From NCBI GenBank assembly GCA_947645355.1, contig CANSCI010000002.1:1-64000 (forward strand): DNA of 64,000 bases, read 5' to 3'. A program made the position numbers and the translations under genes. The notes beneath the pieces are model-generated. The model saw only the letters and a list, made by a program, of their open reading frames with translations. It was not told where the DNA came from and made no database searches. This document shows, one piece after another, positions 27,622 to 37,366 of the stretch; positions within the stretch are counted from its first letter, which is position 1, and every line of letters starts with the position of its first letter. This DNA is from an uncultured Dorea sp. Its GTDB lineage: Bacteria > Bacillota > Clostridia > Lachnospirales > Lachnospiraceae.

Positions 27622-30600
27622 AACCTGTTCTCCTTATCCTTATAGCTTCTGTCTCCCTGCCCGGCGTCTGAGGCTCTGTCCATCCCTGCAAGATCTATCA
27701 GTGTCAGCCTCCTCTGATCTATATGTTCAAGACTTGAGACCAGCGCTTCGGCCGTATCAATGGCTGTCAGTACATTTACCCCTGTCTCAATGGCATTGCG
27801 GCGGATGATAAAACCGTCTTTTGCGTGCTCCGCGCCCTGATGGGGTGTGTCGATCACAAGGTCAATCTCATGCCCCAGGATCAGATCCAGCAGATTCGGA
27901 GAGCCCTGCTCCACCTTGTTCACCTCTTCTGCCTCCACGCCGGCTGCCTGAAGCGCCTCTGCCGTACCCTTTGTAGCGTAGATCTTATACCCGATCCTGC
28001 GAAACCTGCGCCCGATCTTTACAGCCTCCTCCTTGTCATTCTTCCTTACGGACATAATCATATTTTTATACCGGGGAAGTCTCACACCTGCGCCGATAAA
28101 TGCTTTATACAGCGCCTCCTCAAAGGTCCGGCCGACTCCCAGACATTCCCCTGTAGATTTCATCTCGGGGCCGAGGCTGATCTCTGCCCCGCGGATCTTC
28201 TCAAAGGAAAAGACCGGCATCTTTACGGCAATATAACCTGCCTCCGGCTGCAGGCCGGGTGTATAGCCAAGCCCACGAAGACTGCCTCCGGCAATAACCT
28301 TTGCCGCCAGCTCTACAATGGGGATCCCCGTCACCTTGCTGATATAGGGTACCGTCCGGCTGGATCTCGGATTGACCTCGATCACATAGACCTTCTCCTG
28401 ATATACGATAAACTGTATATTGATCAGGCCGATCACATGCAGAGACCTGGCAAGCTGCCCGGTATACTCTTCAATCTCTCTCTTTACCTTTTCGGAAATG
28501 CTTCTGGCCGGGTAGACGGACACGCTGTCGCCGGAATGGATGCCTGCGCGCTCAATATGCTCCATGATGCCTGGAATGAGGATCTCTTTCCCGTCGCACA
28601 CTGCATCCACCTCTATCTCCTTCCCCTGCAAATATTTATCTACCAGAATCGGGTGCTCCTGCACCGTCCGGTTAATAATCTCCATAAATTCGTCAATATC
28701 GTGATCCTTAACGGCAATCTGCATACCCTGACCGCCCAGGACGTAAGAAGGCCTTATCAGCACCGGATAGCCGAGCCGGGCCGCTGCTGTCTTTGCCTCC
28801 TCTGCCGTGTATACGGTCTCTCCTTTGGGCCGGGGGATCCGGCATCGGCTCAGGATCTCGTCGAACCGTTCCCTGTCCTCGGCGGCGTCAACATCCTCCG
28901 CCGCCGTACCAAGGATCGGAACTCCCATGTTCATAAGTGCTTCGGTAAGACCGATCGCTGTCTGCCCTCCAAACTGTACCACTGCTCCGTCCGGCTTCTC
29001 CAGATCTATGATACTCTCTACATCCTCCGGTGTCAGCGGTTCAAAATACAGCTTGTCGGCAATGTCAAAATCCGTGCTGACTGTCTCCGGGTTATTATTG
29101 ACGATAATCGTCTCATACCCTTCCTTTTGAAAGGCCCAGGCGCAGTGCACACTACAGTAGTCAAACTCGATCCCCTGGCCGATCCGGATCGGCCCGGAGC
29201 CAAGGATCAGGATCTTCCTTCTCCCCCTTGTCCGTTCCACTTCATTCTCCCCGCCGAATACGGAATAATAATAAGGCGTCTTAGCGTCAAATTCTGCCGC
29301 GCACGTATCTACCATCTTGTAGGCTGCGGTGATGCCATATGCCCGCCGCATCCTGTGAACCATTTCCTCTGTGGTTCCTGCAAGCTCTGCGATGACACGA
29401 TCCGGGAATTCCAGGCGTTTCGCCTCTCTGAGCACGGCGCCGTCCAGCTTTTTCTCCTTAAGAACCTTCTCCATCCCCACCAGACGCGCAAGCTTGTCAA
29501 TAAACCACCGGTCGATCCGGGTCCGGCTGTGAATCTCTTCATAAGAGACCCCGCGGCGGATTGCCTCCGCGATCCGCCACAGACGCCTGTCGTCGGTGAT
29601 CCGCAGCGCATCCAGAAGCTCCTCCCCGGAAAGCCCGGAATAATCCCGGGACACCAGGCTGTCCACATGCTGCTCCAGGGATCGCAGCGCTTTCATCAAC
29701 GCCCCCTCGAAGCTGTCACAGATGCTCATAACCTCCCCGGTGGCTTTCATCTGCGTCGTCAGTGTATGCCTGGCGTCAATAAATTTGTCAAAGGGAAGCC
29801 TCGGAAGCTTCACCACGCAATAGTCCAGCACCGGCTCAAAGCAGGCGCTGGTCTTCCCTGTCACCGCATTTTTGATCTCGTCTAATGTATAGCCCAGGGC
29901 GATCCTTGCCGCCACTCTTGCGATAGGATAACCGGTTGCCTTGGAAGCCAGCGCCGAGGAACGGCTGACACGGGGATTCACTTCAATGACGCAATATTCA
30001 CAGGAATCCGGGTTCAGGGCAAACTGTACGTTGCAGCCCCCCGTAATCTTTAATTCACTGATGATATGGAGCGCCGAAGTCCTGAGCATCTGGTACTCCC
30101 GGTCGCCCAACGTCTGGGACGGGGCTGCTACGATACTGTCTCCGGTATGAATTCCTACCGGATCCATATTTTCCATATTGCAGACGGTGATACAGTTTCC
30201 TTTGCCGTCCCGCATCACTTCATACTCGATCTCCTTCCAGCCTGCGATACAGCGCTCTACCAGAACCTGCCCCACACGGGAGAGCCGCAGCCCGTTTTCA
30301 AGAACCTTCTCAAGCCTTGACCGGTCGCCGGCAATCCCGCCCCCGCTCCCTCCAAGGGTATACGCCGGGCGCAGTACCACCGGGTAGCCGATCCTCTCTG
30401 CAAATGCAACCCCCTCCGCCACAGACTCAACCACCGCAGACGGCGCGCAGGGTTCCCCGATCTCCTCCATCGTCTTTTTAAATTCCAGCCGGTCCTCCGC
30501 CTTTTTGATCGTCTCCGCCGTCGTGCCGATCAGACGTACATGATGCCTTTTTAAAACCCCTTTTTCTTCCAGCTCCACCGCAAGGTTTAAAGCCGCCTGG

Positions 30601-30875
30601 CCGCCCAGGGTCGGAAGAAGGCTGTCCGGCTGCTCCTCTATAATCAGCTGTTCTGCAATCTCCACAGTCAGCGGCTCAATATAGACATGATCTGCAATAT
30701 CCCCGTCTGTCATAATGGTGGCCGGGTTGGAGTTCAGCAGCACGACCTCTATCCCCTCTTCTTTCAGGGCACGGCACGCCTGGGTACCCGCGTAATCAAA
30801 CTCTGCCGCCTGGCCGATCACGATGGGCCCCGAACCGATCACCAGTACCTTTTTGATTGCTCTGTCCTTTGGCAT
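27618..30875 (-). CDS. carB: Carbamoyl-phosphate synthase large subunit
   Basis: MPKDRAIKKVLVIGSGPIVIGQAAEFDYAGTQACRAL; duplicated ATP-grasp halves; 1085 aa. Confidence 0.97.
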   Translation of the reverse strand: MPKDRAIKKVLVIGSGPIVIGQAAEFDYAGTQACRALKEEGIEVVLLNSNPATIMTDGDIADHVYIEPLTVEIAEQLIIEEQPDSLLPTLGGQAALNLAVELEEKGVLKRHHVRLIGTTAETIKKAEDRLEFKKTMEEIGEPCAPSAVVESVAEGVAFAERIGYPVVLRPAYTLGGSGGGIAGDRSRLEKVLENGLRLSRVGQVLVERCIAGWKEIEYEVMRDGKGNCITVCNMENMDPVGIHTGDSIVAAPSQTLGDREYQMLRTSALHIISELKITGGCNVQFALNPDSCEYCVIEVNPRVSRSSALASKATGYPIARVAARIALGYTLDEIKNAVTGKTSACFEPVLDYCVVKLPRLPFDKFIDARHTLTTQMKATGEVMSICDSFEGALMKALRSLEQHVDSLVSRDYSGLSGEELLDALRITDDRRLWRIAEAIRRGVSYEEIHSRTRIDRWFIDKLARLVGMEKVLKEKKLDGAVLREAKRLEFPDRVIAELAGTTEEMVHRMRRAYGITAAYKMVDTCAAEFDAKTPYYYSVFGGENEVERTRGRRKILILGSGPIRIGQGIEFDYCSVHCAWAFQKEGYETIIVNNNPETVSTDFDIADKLYFEPLTPEDVESIIDLEKPDGAVVQFGGQTAIGLTEALMNMGVPILGTAAEDVDAAEDRERFDEILSRCRIPRPKGETVYTAEEAKTAAARLGYPVLIRPSYVLGGQGMQIAVKDHDIDEFMEIINRTVQEHPILVDKYLQGKEIEVDAVCDGKEILIPGIMEHIERAGIHSGDSVSVYPARSISEKVKREIEEYTGQLARSLHVIGLINIQFIVYQEKVYVIEVNPRSSRTVPYISKVTGIPIVELAAKVIAGGSLRGLGYTPGLQPEAGYIAVKMPVFSFEKIRGAEISLGPEMKSTGECLGVGRTFEEALYKAFIGAGVRLPRYKNMIMSVRKNDKEEAVKIGRRFRRIGYKIYATKGTAEALQAAGVEAEEVNKVEQGSPNLLDLILGHEIDLVIDTPHQGAEHAKDGFIIRRNAIETGVNVLTAIDTAEALVSSLEHIDQRRLTLIDLAGMDRASDAGQGDRSYKDKENRL

Positions 30876-30877
30876 AC

Positions 30878-31951
30878 TTATGCTCCTTTCATCATCTCTA
30901 TAAAACGGTCAAACAGATATCCGGTATCCTGAGGTCCCGGGCTTGCCTCCGGGTGAAACTGCACCGTAAATATTTTCTTTCCTGTGTACACAAACCCTTC
31001 GTTGGTTCCGTCGTTCACATTGACAAATGCTTCCTTTGCCACCGCCGGATCCATGGCGGCGGCATCTACCGCGTAACCGTGATTCTGGGAGGATATATAC
31101 ACCCGCCCGTCGGCCAGATCCTTCACAGGATGGTTGCCTCCCCTGTGCCCGTATTTCAGCCTGCGGGTATCGGCTCCGCTGGCCAGCGCCATAAGCTGGT
31201 GTCCCAGACAGATGGCAAAGATCGGGATATCGCTGTCATACAGCTTCCTGACTTCCCGGATGATCTTCGTGCAGGCCTTGGGATCCCCCGGTCCGTTGGA
31301 GAGCATGATGCCGTCGGGGCTGGATCTGAGCACCTCATCTGCCGGCGTATCCGCGGGATAAACAGCCACTTCACATCCCCGGCGGTTCAGGGAATGGGCA
31401 ATACTTCTCTTTGCCCCGTAATCCATTAGGGCAACCCTGCATCCGCCCTTGGCTCCCGGCAATACATATTTTTCGCTGCAGGTCACCTGAGAGACAACCT
31501 CTCCAACCTTGTAAGCTCTGATCATTGGCAGAATCTTTTCTAAATCATAATCCGCACTGGCAGTGATCATACCGTTCATCGTCCCCTTTTTGCGGAGATG
31601 CTTTGTAAGCGCGCGTGTGTCGACTCCCGTGATGCCTGTAATATTCTGCGCCTTCAGGAATTCCTCAACCGTACCCTCGCACCGGTAATTACTGGGGTGC
31701 TTCGCAAGCTCCTTCACAATATAACCCCTGGGCCAGGCTCTTTCTGACTCCATATCCGGCGTAATACCGTAATTGCCGATCAGCGGGTAAGTCATGGCTA
31801 CCGTCTGGCCTGCATAGGAAGGATCCGTCAACACTTCCAGATACCCCGTCATGGAGGTGTTGAACACGATCTCGCTGATCACGCTTTTTTCAGAGCCCGC
31901 ACAATATCCGGGAAACACCGTCCCGTCCTCCAGTATCAGATATGCCCTCAT
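30878..31951 (-). CDS. carA: Carbamoyl-phosphate synthase small subunit
   Basis: MRAYLILEDGTVFPGYCAGSEKSVISEIVFNTSMTGYLEVLTDPSY; PIFAICLGHQLMALA; start placed at internal ATG (31951) with AGGTGG RBS. Confidence 0.96.
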   Translation of the reverse strand: MRAYLILEDGTVFPGYCAGSEKSVISEIVFNTSMTGYLEVLTDPSYAGQTVAMTYPLIGNYGITPDMESERAWPRGYIVKELAKHPSNYRCEGTVEEFLKAQNITGITGVDTRALTKHLRKKGTMNGMITASADYDLEKILPMIRAYKVGEVVSQVTCSEKYVLPGAKGGCRVALMDYGAKRSIAHSLNRRGCEVAVYPADTPADEVLRSSPDGIMLSNGPGDPKACTKIIREVRKLYDSDIPIFAICLGHQLMALASGADTRRLKYGHRGGNHPVKDLADGRVYISSQNHGYAVDAAAMDPAVAKEAFVNVNDGTNEGFVYTGKKIFTVQFHPEASPGPQDTGYLFDRFIEMMKGA

Positions 31952-31984
31952 AATTCCACCTGCTTCCTGTGATATAAAAATAAA

Positions 31985-32032
31985 AGAAAAGGAGCCAGAA
32001 ATCCTTCTTCGGATTTCTGACCCCTTTGTCAG
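31985..32032 (-). promoter_or_regulatory. carA leader: terminator-like hairpin overlapping an alternative hexaloop hairpin (candidate attenuator)
   Basis: - strand: CTGAC-AAAGGG-GTCAG (32032-32017) overlaps the left arm of GGGGTCAGAAATCC-GAAGAA-GGATTTCTGGCTCC (32024-31991), followed by TTTTCTTTTATTTTTAT. Confidence 0.6.
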
Positions 32033-32047
32033 CGTTTTATCGTTAGT

Positions 32048-32076
32048 ATTATGTACCCTCCGGGTTCTTTTGTCAA
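32048..32076 (-). promoter_or_regulatory. Sigma-70-type promoter for the carA-carB-gltB-gltD operon
   Basis: On - strand: TTGACA (32071-32076), 17 nt, CATAAT (32048-32053). Confidence 0.7.
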
Positions 32077-32100
32077 GTGGGAAATGGACATGAGGCAATC

Positions 32101-32145
32101 CCAAAGCTGTTCTAAAGCTGAAACAGAAAATTAGAACAGCTTTGG
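32101..32145. repeat. 15-bp perfect inverted repeat downstream of the AlbA_2-like gene
   Basis: CCAAAGCTGTTCTAA (32101-32115) / TTAGAACAGCTTTGG (32131-32145), 15-nt loop, no U-tract. Confidence 0.75.
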
Positions 32146-32152
32146 AAAAATG

Positions 32153-33484
32153 TTATTTTTTGATTTCCCAATAGCCAAATCGTTTTCCGCCTTTACGTTC
32201 TATTTTCCCCTCATTTACCAATTCTTTCACATTTTTTTGTATATGTGTCCTCGTTTCGTTTAGAACTTCCTGCAGCTCCCTTTGTGTCGCTGTTGGTTGA
32301 TTTCGCAAATATTCCACAATTTTTACTTTCAAAGCTGTATTCCCAGCTTTGAAATCCAGCTTTAAAGTTTTCTTATTAGATATTGAAATGGCAGATAGTT
32401 TTATCATAATATCTTCTGAATGTACCACATACTCTGGCTGTAAAGTTCCATATTCGTTACACACTTCAAAGATTTTTTGGATCCCTCTTCCCCAGCTTTC
32501 AATGTAGCCTGCCCTGAAAAACGTCCTCGCAATTTTAGGATTATATGGTCGGGATTGATGCCTTTGTAACAAGGTTTCCATTGTCCAATCGGAGGGAAAT
32601 ACGCATTCATTACTAATATACATTGCATCATCTTCAATGCGGATCTGTATAGGTATTCCGGTACTCCAACGAGAATGTACAAGTGCATTATAAAGCGCCT
32701 CCCGCACTGCATCTTTTGGAAAAGGATATGTTTCTACTCTAGTTAAATTGTCGTAAGTGACAGGTGCTTTTAAATATTTCAAATAGATTAATTCAATTAC
32801 GCGCTCGGCCTGCATAAATAACGATCCTATTACTTCATCCTGATACTGCAAATCAGAACCTTTTCCAAATTTCCCAATTTTTGTATAAGTTCCAAACATC
32901 CATTTTTGTGGATTTCGATGAAACAAAAGCACGGCAGCTCTGGTAAGTTTTCCATCCTTTAACAAATCCAGACTGTCTAAGAGTTCTGCATTACTCATAT
33001 TTAAATCATCTTTTGTCATACGTTTACTCCGAACCGCTTCCCGTCGGAAAATGTCAAAGCTTTCTTTATCTAAATCTTCTACAGCTACTCCTTCAATTAC
33101 GGAATCTTCCCAACGTATGCCAGTTTTTGAGGATATAAATTCCGTTAAGGCCGTACCTCGCAGTATTTGTTTGGTGCTGCCACTCCGAAAATGATACTCT
33201 CCCTTATAACTTACTGGATAACTACTAGGACTTACAATAATTTCAATATAATCCAAACCATTTTTTGAAAGCAAATTCACATCTGCGAGAAATCCTAGAT
33301 TTGTTTGAATTTTATTAGGTATTTCTTCTAGGAGCCTTTTCCCATTCTGCACACCAACAATCCTTCCTGCATCGTCTACACCAATATAAATTCTGCCCCC
33401 CTGTGCATTAGCAAATCCGCATATCCATTTCAAATAATCATCTCGCCACGATTCTTTCCATTCAATATTTTGACTTTCTGCCAT
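32153..33484 (-). CDS. AlbA_2/Schlafen-type putative DNA-binding ATPase-like protein with C-terminal winged helix
   Basis: ESQNIEWKESWRDDYLKWICGFANAQGGRIYIGVDDAGRIVGV; REALYNALVHSRW; C-terminal HTH; start at ATG 33484 with AGGAG RBS. Confidence 0.85.
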   Translation of the reverse strand: MAESQNIEWKESWRDDYLKWICGFANAQGGRIYIGVDDAGRIVGVQNGKRLLEEIPNKIQTNLGFLADVNLLSKNGLDYIEIIVSPSSYPVSYKGEYHFRSGSTKQILRGTALTEFISSKTGIRWEDSVIEGVAVEDLDKESFDIFRREAVRSKRMTKDDLNMSNAELLDSLDLLKDGKLTRAAVLLFHRNPQKWMFGTYTKIGKFGKGSDLQYQDEVIGSLFMQAERVIELIYLKYLKAPVTYDNLTRVETYPFPKDAVREALYNALVHSRWSTGIPIQIRIEDDAMYISNECVFPSDWTMETLLQRHQSRPYNPKIARTFFRAGYIESWGRGIQKIFEVCNEYGTLQPEYVVHSEDIMIKLSAISISNKKTLKLDFKAGNTALKVKIVEYLRNQPTATQRELQEVLNETRTHIQKNVKELVNEGKIERKGGKRFGYWEIKK

Positions 33485-33664
33485 GAACAAAGTCTCCTTC
33501 TTAAATATTTTTCACCTTAAAATCTCCACATAGATTTTAACTTCCAATTAAATTTTATAAATTTATTTTACGTTTTTTTATTGTTTCGTCAAGTATTTTT
33601 CTATTTACTTTTATCAGCCTTTATTTTTATTCTTATCAGCGTGAAATATTCATCAATCTCCCTC

Positions 33665-33692
33665 TTGACATTTTTTAAAATCGGAGTATACT
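33665..33692 (+). promoter_or_regulatory. Sigma-70-type promoter for glnA(III)-purF
   Basis: TTGACA (33665-33670), 16 nt, TATACT (33687-33692). Confidence 0.72.
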
Positions 33693-33701
33693 ACTGACCG
33701 T

Positions 33702-33745
33702 AAGCAATGGCGCTTTGGATTTTTCCAGGGCGCCTTTTTTATTTT
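33702..33745 (+). promoter_or_regulatory. Leader attenuator of type III glutamine synthetase: terminator overlapping an ANTAR-type hexaloop hairpin
   Basis: AAGC-AATGGC-GCTT (33702-33715) overlaps the left arm of GGCGCTTTGGA-TTTT-TCCAGGGCGCC (33709-33734) followed by TTTTTTATTTT. Confidence 0.68.
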
Positions 33746-33818
33746 CGAAAAATAATGCCTCAACAGGGCAGACGGACTCTGTCCGTCCATGCGCCTGTTC
33801 CCAGAAAGGAGATCCAAA

Positions 33819-35918
33819 ATGAACAAAGAAATCCCGGAATTATATGGAAGTATGATATTCAGCAACAAGGTCATGCGGAAAAAGCTGCCCAAGGATATGT
33901 ATAAGGCGCTCCGCAAGACCATCGAGAACGGCACCCACTTAGAGCTTGACGTGGCAAATTCCGTGGCGGTGGCCATGAAGGAATGGGCAGTGGAAAACGG
34001 AGCGACCCACTACACCCACTGGTTCCAGCCCATGACCGGTTTCACCGCCGAGAAGCATGACAGTTTTATCTCCCCGTCCGGGGACGGCGAGGTCATCATG
34101 GACTTTTCCGGCAAGGAGCTGGTAAAAGGAGAACCGGATGCGTCCAGCTTCCCGTCCGGAGGCTTAAGGGCCACCTTCGAAGCCCGGGGGTACACCGCAT
34201 GGGATCCTACGTCCCCTGCCTTTATCAAGGACGGCACTCTATATATCCCGACGGCCTTCTGCTCCTACAGCGGCGAAGCCCTGGACAAAAAGACGCCGCT
34301 GCTGCGCTCTATGGAAACGCTGAGTGAACAGGCTGTGAAAATGCTGCGTCTTCTGGGAAATGAGACGGTCACCCGTGTTTCAACCACCATAGGACCGGAG
34401 CAGGAATATTTTCTTGTAGATAAAGATCTGTATAACAGACGAAAGGACCTGATTTTCTGCGGAAGAACCCTATTCGGGGCATCCGCACCGAAGGGACAGG
34501 AGATGGAGGATCACTATTTCGGTACTTTAAAACCAAGGGTTTCTGCCTATATGCATGACCTGGACGTGGAATTGTGGAAGCTTGGCATCCCCGCCAAAAC
34601 AAAGCATAACGAAGTGGCGCCTGCACAGCATGAGCTTGCGCCGGTCTTCGATACCGCCAACATTGCCGTGGATCACAACCAGCTCACTATGGAGATCATG
34701 AAAAAGGTAGCGGAAAAACACAACCTGATCTGTCTTCTCCATGAGAAACCGTTTGAAGGCATCAACGGAAGCGGCAAGCACAATAACTGGTCCCTCATTA
34801 CCAATGACGGAGTCAACCTTCTGAACCCCGGACGTACTCCCGCGCAGAATATTCAGTTCCTGGTATTTCTGATGGCTGTCGTCAAAGCCGTGGACGACTA
34901 TGCGGACATGATGCGTGTATCCGCCGCCAGCGCCGGCAATGACCACCGCCTCGGCGGCAATGAAGCTCCGCCGGCCATCGTATCTGTTTTCCTGGGGGAC
35001 GAGCTGACCGCTGTCCTGGAATCGATTGAAAATGATACTTATTTCGGAAAACAGGAAAAAGTACAGCTTGACACCGGCGCCCATGTACTGCCTCACTTTG
35101 TAAAGGACAACACCGACCGGAACCGTACATCACCTTTTGCATTTACCGGAAATAAATTCGAGTTCCGTATGCTGGGCTCCGCTGCTTCCGTCTCTACTCC
35201 GAACATAGTGCTCAACACGGCTGTGGCGGAGGCTCTGGCACAGTTCTACAAAGAACTGGAGGGAACGAAACCGGAAGATATGGAAAAAGCCGTACATGAA
35301 CTGATTAAACGCGCCATCCGCAAGCACAAAAAAATTATTTTCAACGGAAACGGATACTCGGAGGAATGGATAAAGGAAGCGAAAAACCGCGGACTTTACA
35401 ATCTGGTATCTACACCCGACTGCCTGCCCCAGTTTATCGCAGATAAAAATGTAGATCTGTTTACCAGGCATCATATCTTCACAAAGGACGAGATCTTCTC
35501 CCGCTACGAGATCCTCCTGGAGAACTATGTAAAAACAATCCTGATCGAAGCGCGGACCATGGCAGAGATGCTGACAAAGGATTTCCTTCCTGCCCTCAAC
35601 GCCTATGCCGGTGAAACCGCCAGGAATGCCGGGATGAAAAAATCCTTCCTTCCGACGCTTGCCACGGAAGCGGAGGAAGCTCTGGTAACCAGGCTGACAG
35701 AGGTCTATGCATCTGTCACAGACGGAACGGCGCAGCTTCTTTCTCTGGCTGAAACGGCGGAGGAAACCGGCGATATGCAGCAGGCGGCTCAGTTCTGCCG
35801 CACAAATATTCTTGCCAGGATGGAGGAGCTCCGCCTTACCGTAAACGCTGCCGAGGCTCTGATCCCGGACGGTCTCCTTCCTTATCCTACCTATGATGAG
35901 CTTTTATTTTCTCTGTAA
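33819..35918 (+). CDS. glnN: Type III glutamine synthetase (GlnN-type)
   Basis: about 699 aa; NGATHYTHWFQPMTGFTAEKHDSF; RVSTTIGPEQEYFLVD; ATG with AAGGAG RBS at 33819. Confidence 0.94.
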   Translation: MNKEIPELYGSMIFSNKVMRKKLPKDMYKALRKTIENGTHLELDVANSVAVAMKEWAVENGATHYTHWFQPMTGFTAEKHDSFISPSGDGEVIMDFSGKELVKGEPDASSFPSGGLRATFEARGYTAWDPTSPAFIKDGTLYIPTAFCSYSGEALDKKTPLLRSMETLSEQAVKMLRLLGNETVTRVSTTIGPEQEYFLVDKDLYNRRKDLIFCGRTLFGASAPKGQEMEDHYFGTLKPRVSAYMHDLDVELWKLGIPAKTKHNEVAPAQHELAPVFDTANIAVDHNQLTMEIMKKVAEKHNLICLLHEKPFEGINGSGKHNNWSLITNDGVNLLNPGRTPAQNIQFLVFLMAVVKAVDDYADMMRVSAASAGNDHRLGGNEAPPAIVSVFLGDELTAVLESIENDTYFGKQEKVQLDTGAHVLPHFVKDNTDRNRTSPFAFTGNKFEFRMLGSAASVSTPNIVLNTAVAEALAQFYKELEGTKPEDMEKAVHELIKRAIRKHKKIIFNGNGYSEEWIKEAKNRGLYNLVSTPDCLPQFIADKNVDLFTRHHIFTKDEIFSRYEILLENYVKTILIEARTMAEMLTKDFLPALNAYAGETARNAGMKKSFLPTLATEAEEALVTRLTEVYASVTDGTAQLLSLAETAEETGDMQQAAQFCRTNILARMEELRLTVNAAEALIPDGLLPYPTYDELLFSL

Positions 35919-35930
35919 ACGGAGGCACAT

Positions 35931-37358
35931 ATGAGACATGTACTCAACACCCCCGGCGGCCCTTCCGCCGGGGAATACCCGGATACCGGCCGGATCAAAG
36001 AAGCATGCGGAGTGTTCGGAATCTTTGATCCTCACGGGTCGGATGTGGCAGGATCTATCTATTACGGTCTGTCCGCCCTCCAGCACCGCGGGCAGGAATC
36101 CTGCGGTATTGCTGTATTTGACACCAGCGGGCCAAAAGGTAATACGAAGATCCACAAAGGGCTGGGGCTGGTTCATGAAGTCTTTAAGGAAAAGACGCTG
36201 AAGGAACTGAAAGGGAACCTGGGAATCGGACATGTACGTTATTCCACCACAGGCGCGGCTACACAGAACAATGCCCAGCCCCTTGCGCTCAACTATATGA
36301 AGGGGACACTGGCGCTGGCGCACAACGGCAACCTGGTCAACACAGAGGAGCTCAGGGAAGACCTCGCCAGAACCGGGGCGATCTTCCAGACAACCACTGA
36401 TTCGGAAATTATCGCTTATGAGATTGCACGGGCAAGGACACAGACAGAGACCGTGGAAGACGCGATCCGGCTGACAGCTTCTGTACTGCAAGGCGCCTAC
36501 GGGCTTGTAATCGCAAGCCCGCGCAAGCTGATCGGAGTCCGGGATCCTCTGGGAATCAAGCCTCTTTGCCTGGGGAAGCGGGGAGATACCTATATGATTG
36601 CATCAGAGAGTTGTGCTCTGACCTCGGTGGGTGCAAGCTTTCTGCGGGACATACGCCCCGGGGAGATCGTCACGGTGTCCCGCGGGGGAATTACGTCCAA
36701 CCTTGACCTCTGTCAGCAGAAACAGGCACACTGCATCTTTGAATACATTTATTTTGCACGATTAGACAGCACCCTGGACGGAGTCTCTGTCTACGAATCC
36801 CGGAAAAAAGCCGGGGCGGCCCTTGCAAAGGCCTACCCCGCAGAGGCAGACCTGGTCACAGGCGTCCCCGACTCCGGCATCACGGCTGCACAAGGATACG
36901 CAGAAGAAGCGGGCCTTCCCTTCCAGCTGGCATTTTACAAAAACAGCTATATAGGGAGAACCTTTATCAAGCCCACGCAGAAGGAACGGGAATCCAGTGT
37001 GCGGCTGAAGCTCAGTGTCCTTGGAAACACGGTAAACGGCAAAAATATTGTGCTGGTTGACGACTCTATCGTCCGCGGCACTACTATCGCCAACCTGATC
37101 CGCCTGCTCAAGCAGGCCGGCGCACGCAAGGTACACGTTCGGATCAGCTCCCCGCCGTTTCTGTACCCCTGCTACTTTGGCACAGACGTTCCGTCCAACC
37201 GGCAGCTTCTGGCGGCCTCACACTCTTCGGAGGAGATCCGGCAGATCATCGGGGCAGACTCGCTGGGATATCTGAGGGTGGAGGATCTCTCCTCCATTGC
37301 GCCGGGGCTTTCCCTGTGCAGGGCGTGCTTTGACCGGCAGTATCCGATGAAAATCTAG
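35931..37358 (+). CDS. purF: Amidophosphoribosyltransferase
   Basis: EACGVFGIFDPHGSDVAGSIYYGLSALQHRGQESCGIAVFD; PRPP motif VLVDDSIVRGTT. Confidence 0.96.
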   Translation: MRHVLNTPGGPSAGEYPDTGRIKEACGVFGIFDPHGSDVAGSIYYGLSALQHRGQESCGIAVFDTSGPKGNTKIHKGLGLVHEVFKEKTLKELKGNLGIGHVRYSTTGAATQNNAQPLALNYMKGTLALAHNGNLVNTEELREDLARTGAIFQTTTDSEIIAYEIARARTQTETVEDAIRLTASVLQGAYGLVIASPRKLIGVRDPLGIKPLCLGKRGDTYMIASESCALTSVGASFLRDIRPGEIVTVSRGGITSNLDLCQQKQAHCIFEYIYFARLDSTLDGVSVYESRKKAGAALAKAYPAEADLVTGVPDSGITAAQGYAEEAGLPFQLAFYKNSYIGRTFIKPTQKERESSVRLKLSVLGNTVNGKNIVLVDDSIVRGTTIANLIRLLKQAGARKVHVRISSPPFLYPCYFGTDVPSNRQLLAASHSSEEIRQIIGADSLGYLRVEDLSSIAPGLSLCRACFDRQYPMKI

Positions 37359-37366
37359 GCGGCATA

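Noticed and set aside
27825-29885. 686-aa + strand ORF opposite carB
   Set aside because: Lies entirely antisense to a high-confidence carB; low-complexity H/L/R/P-rich translation typical of the antisense of a GC-rich gene
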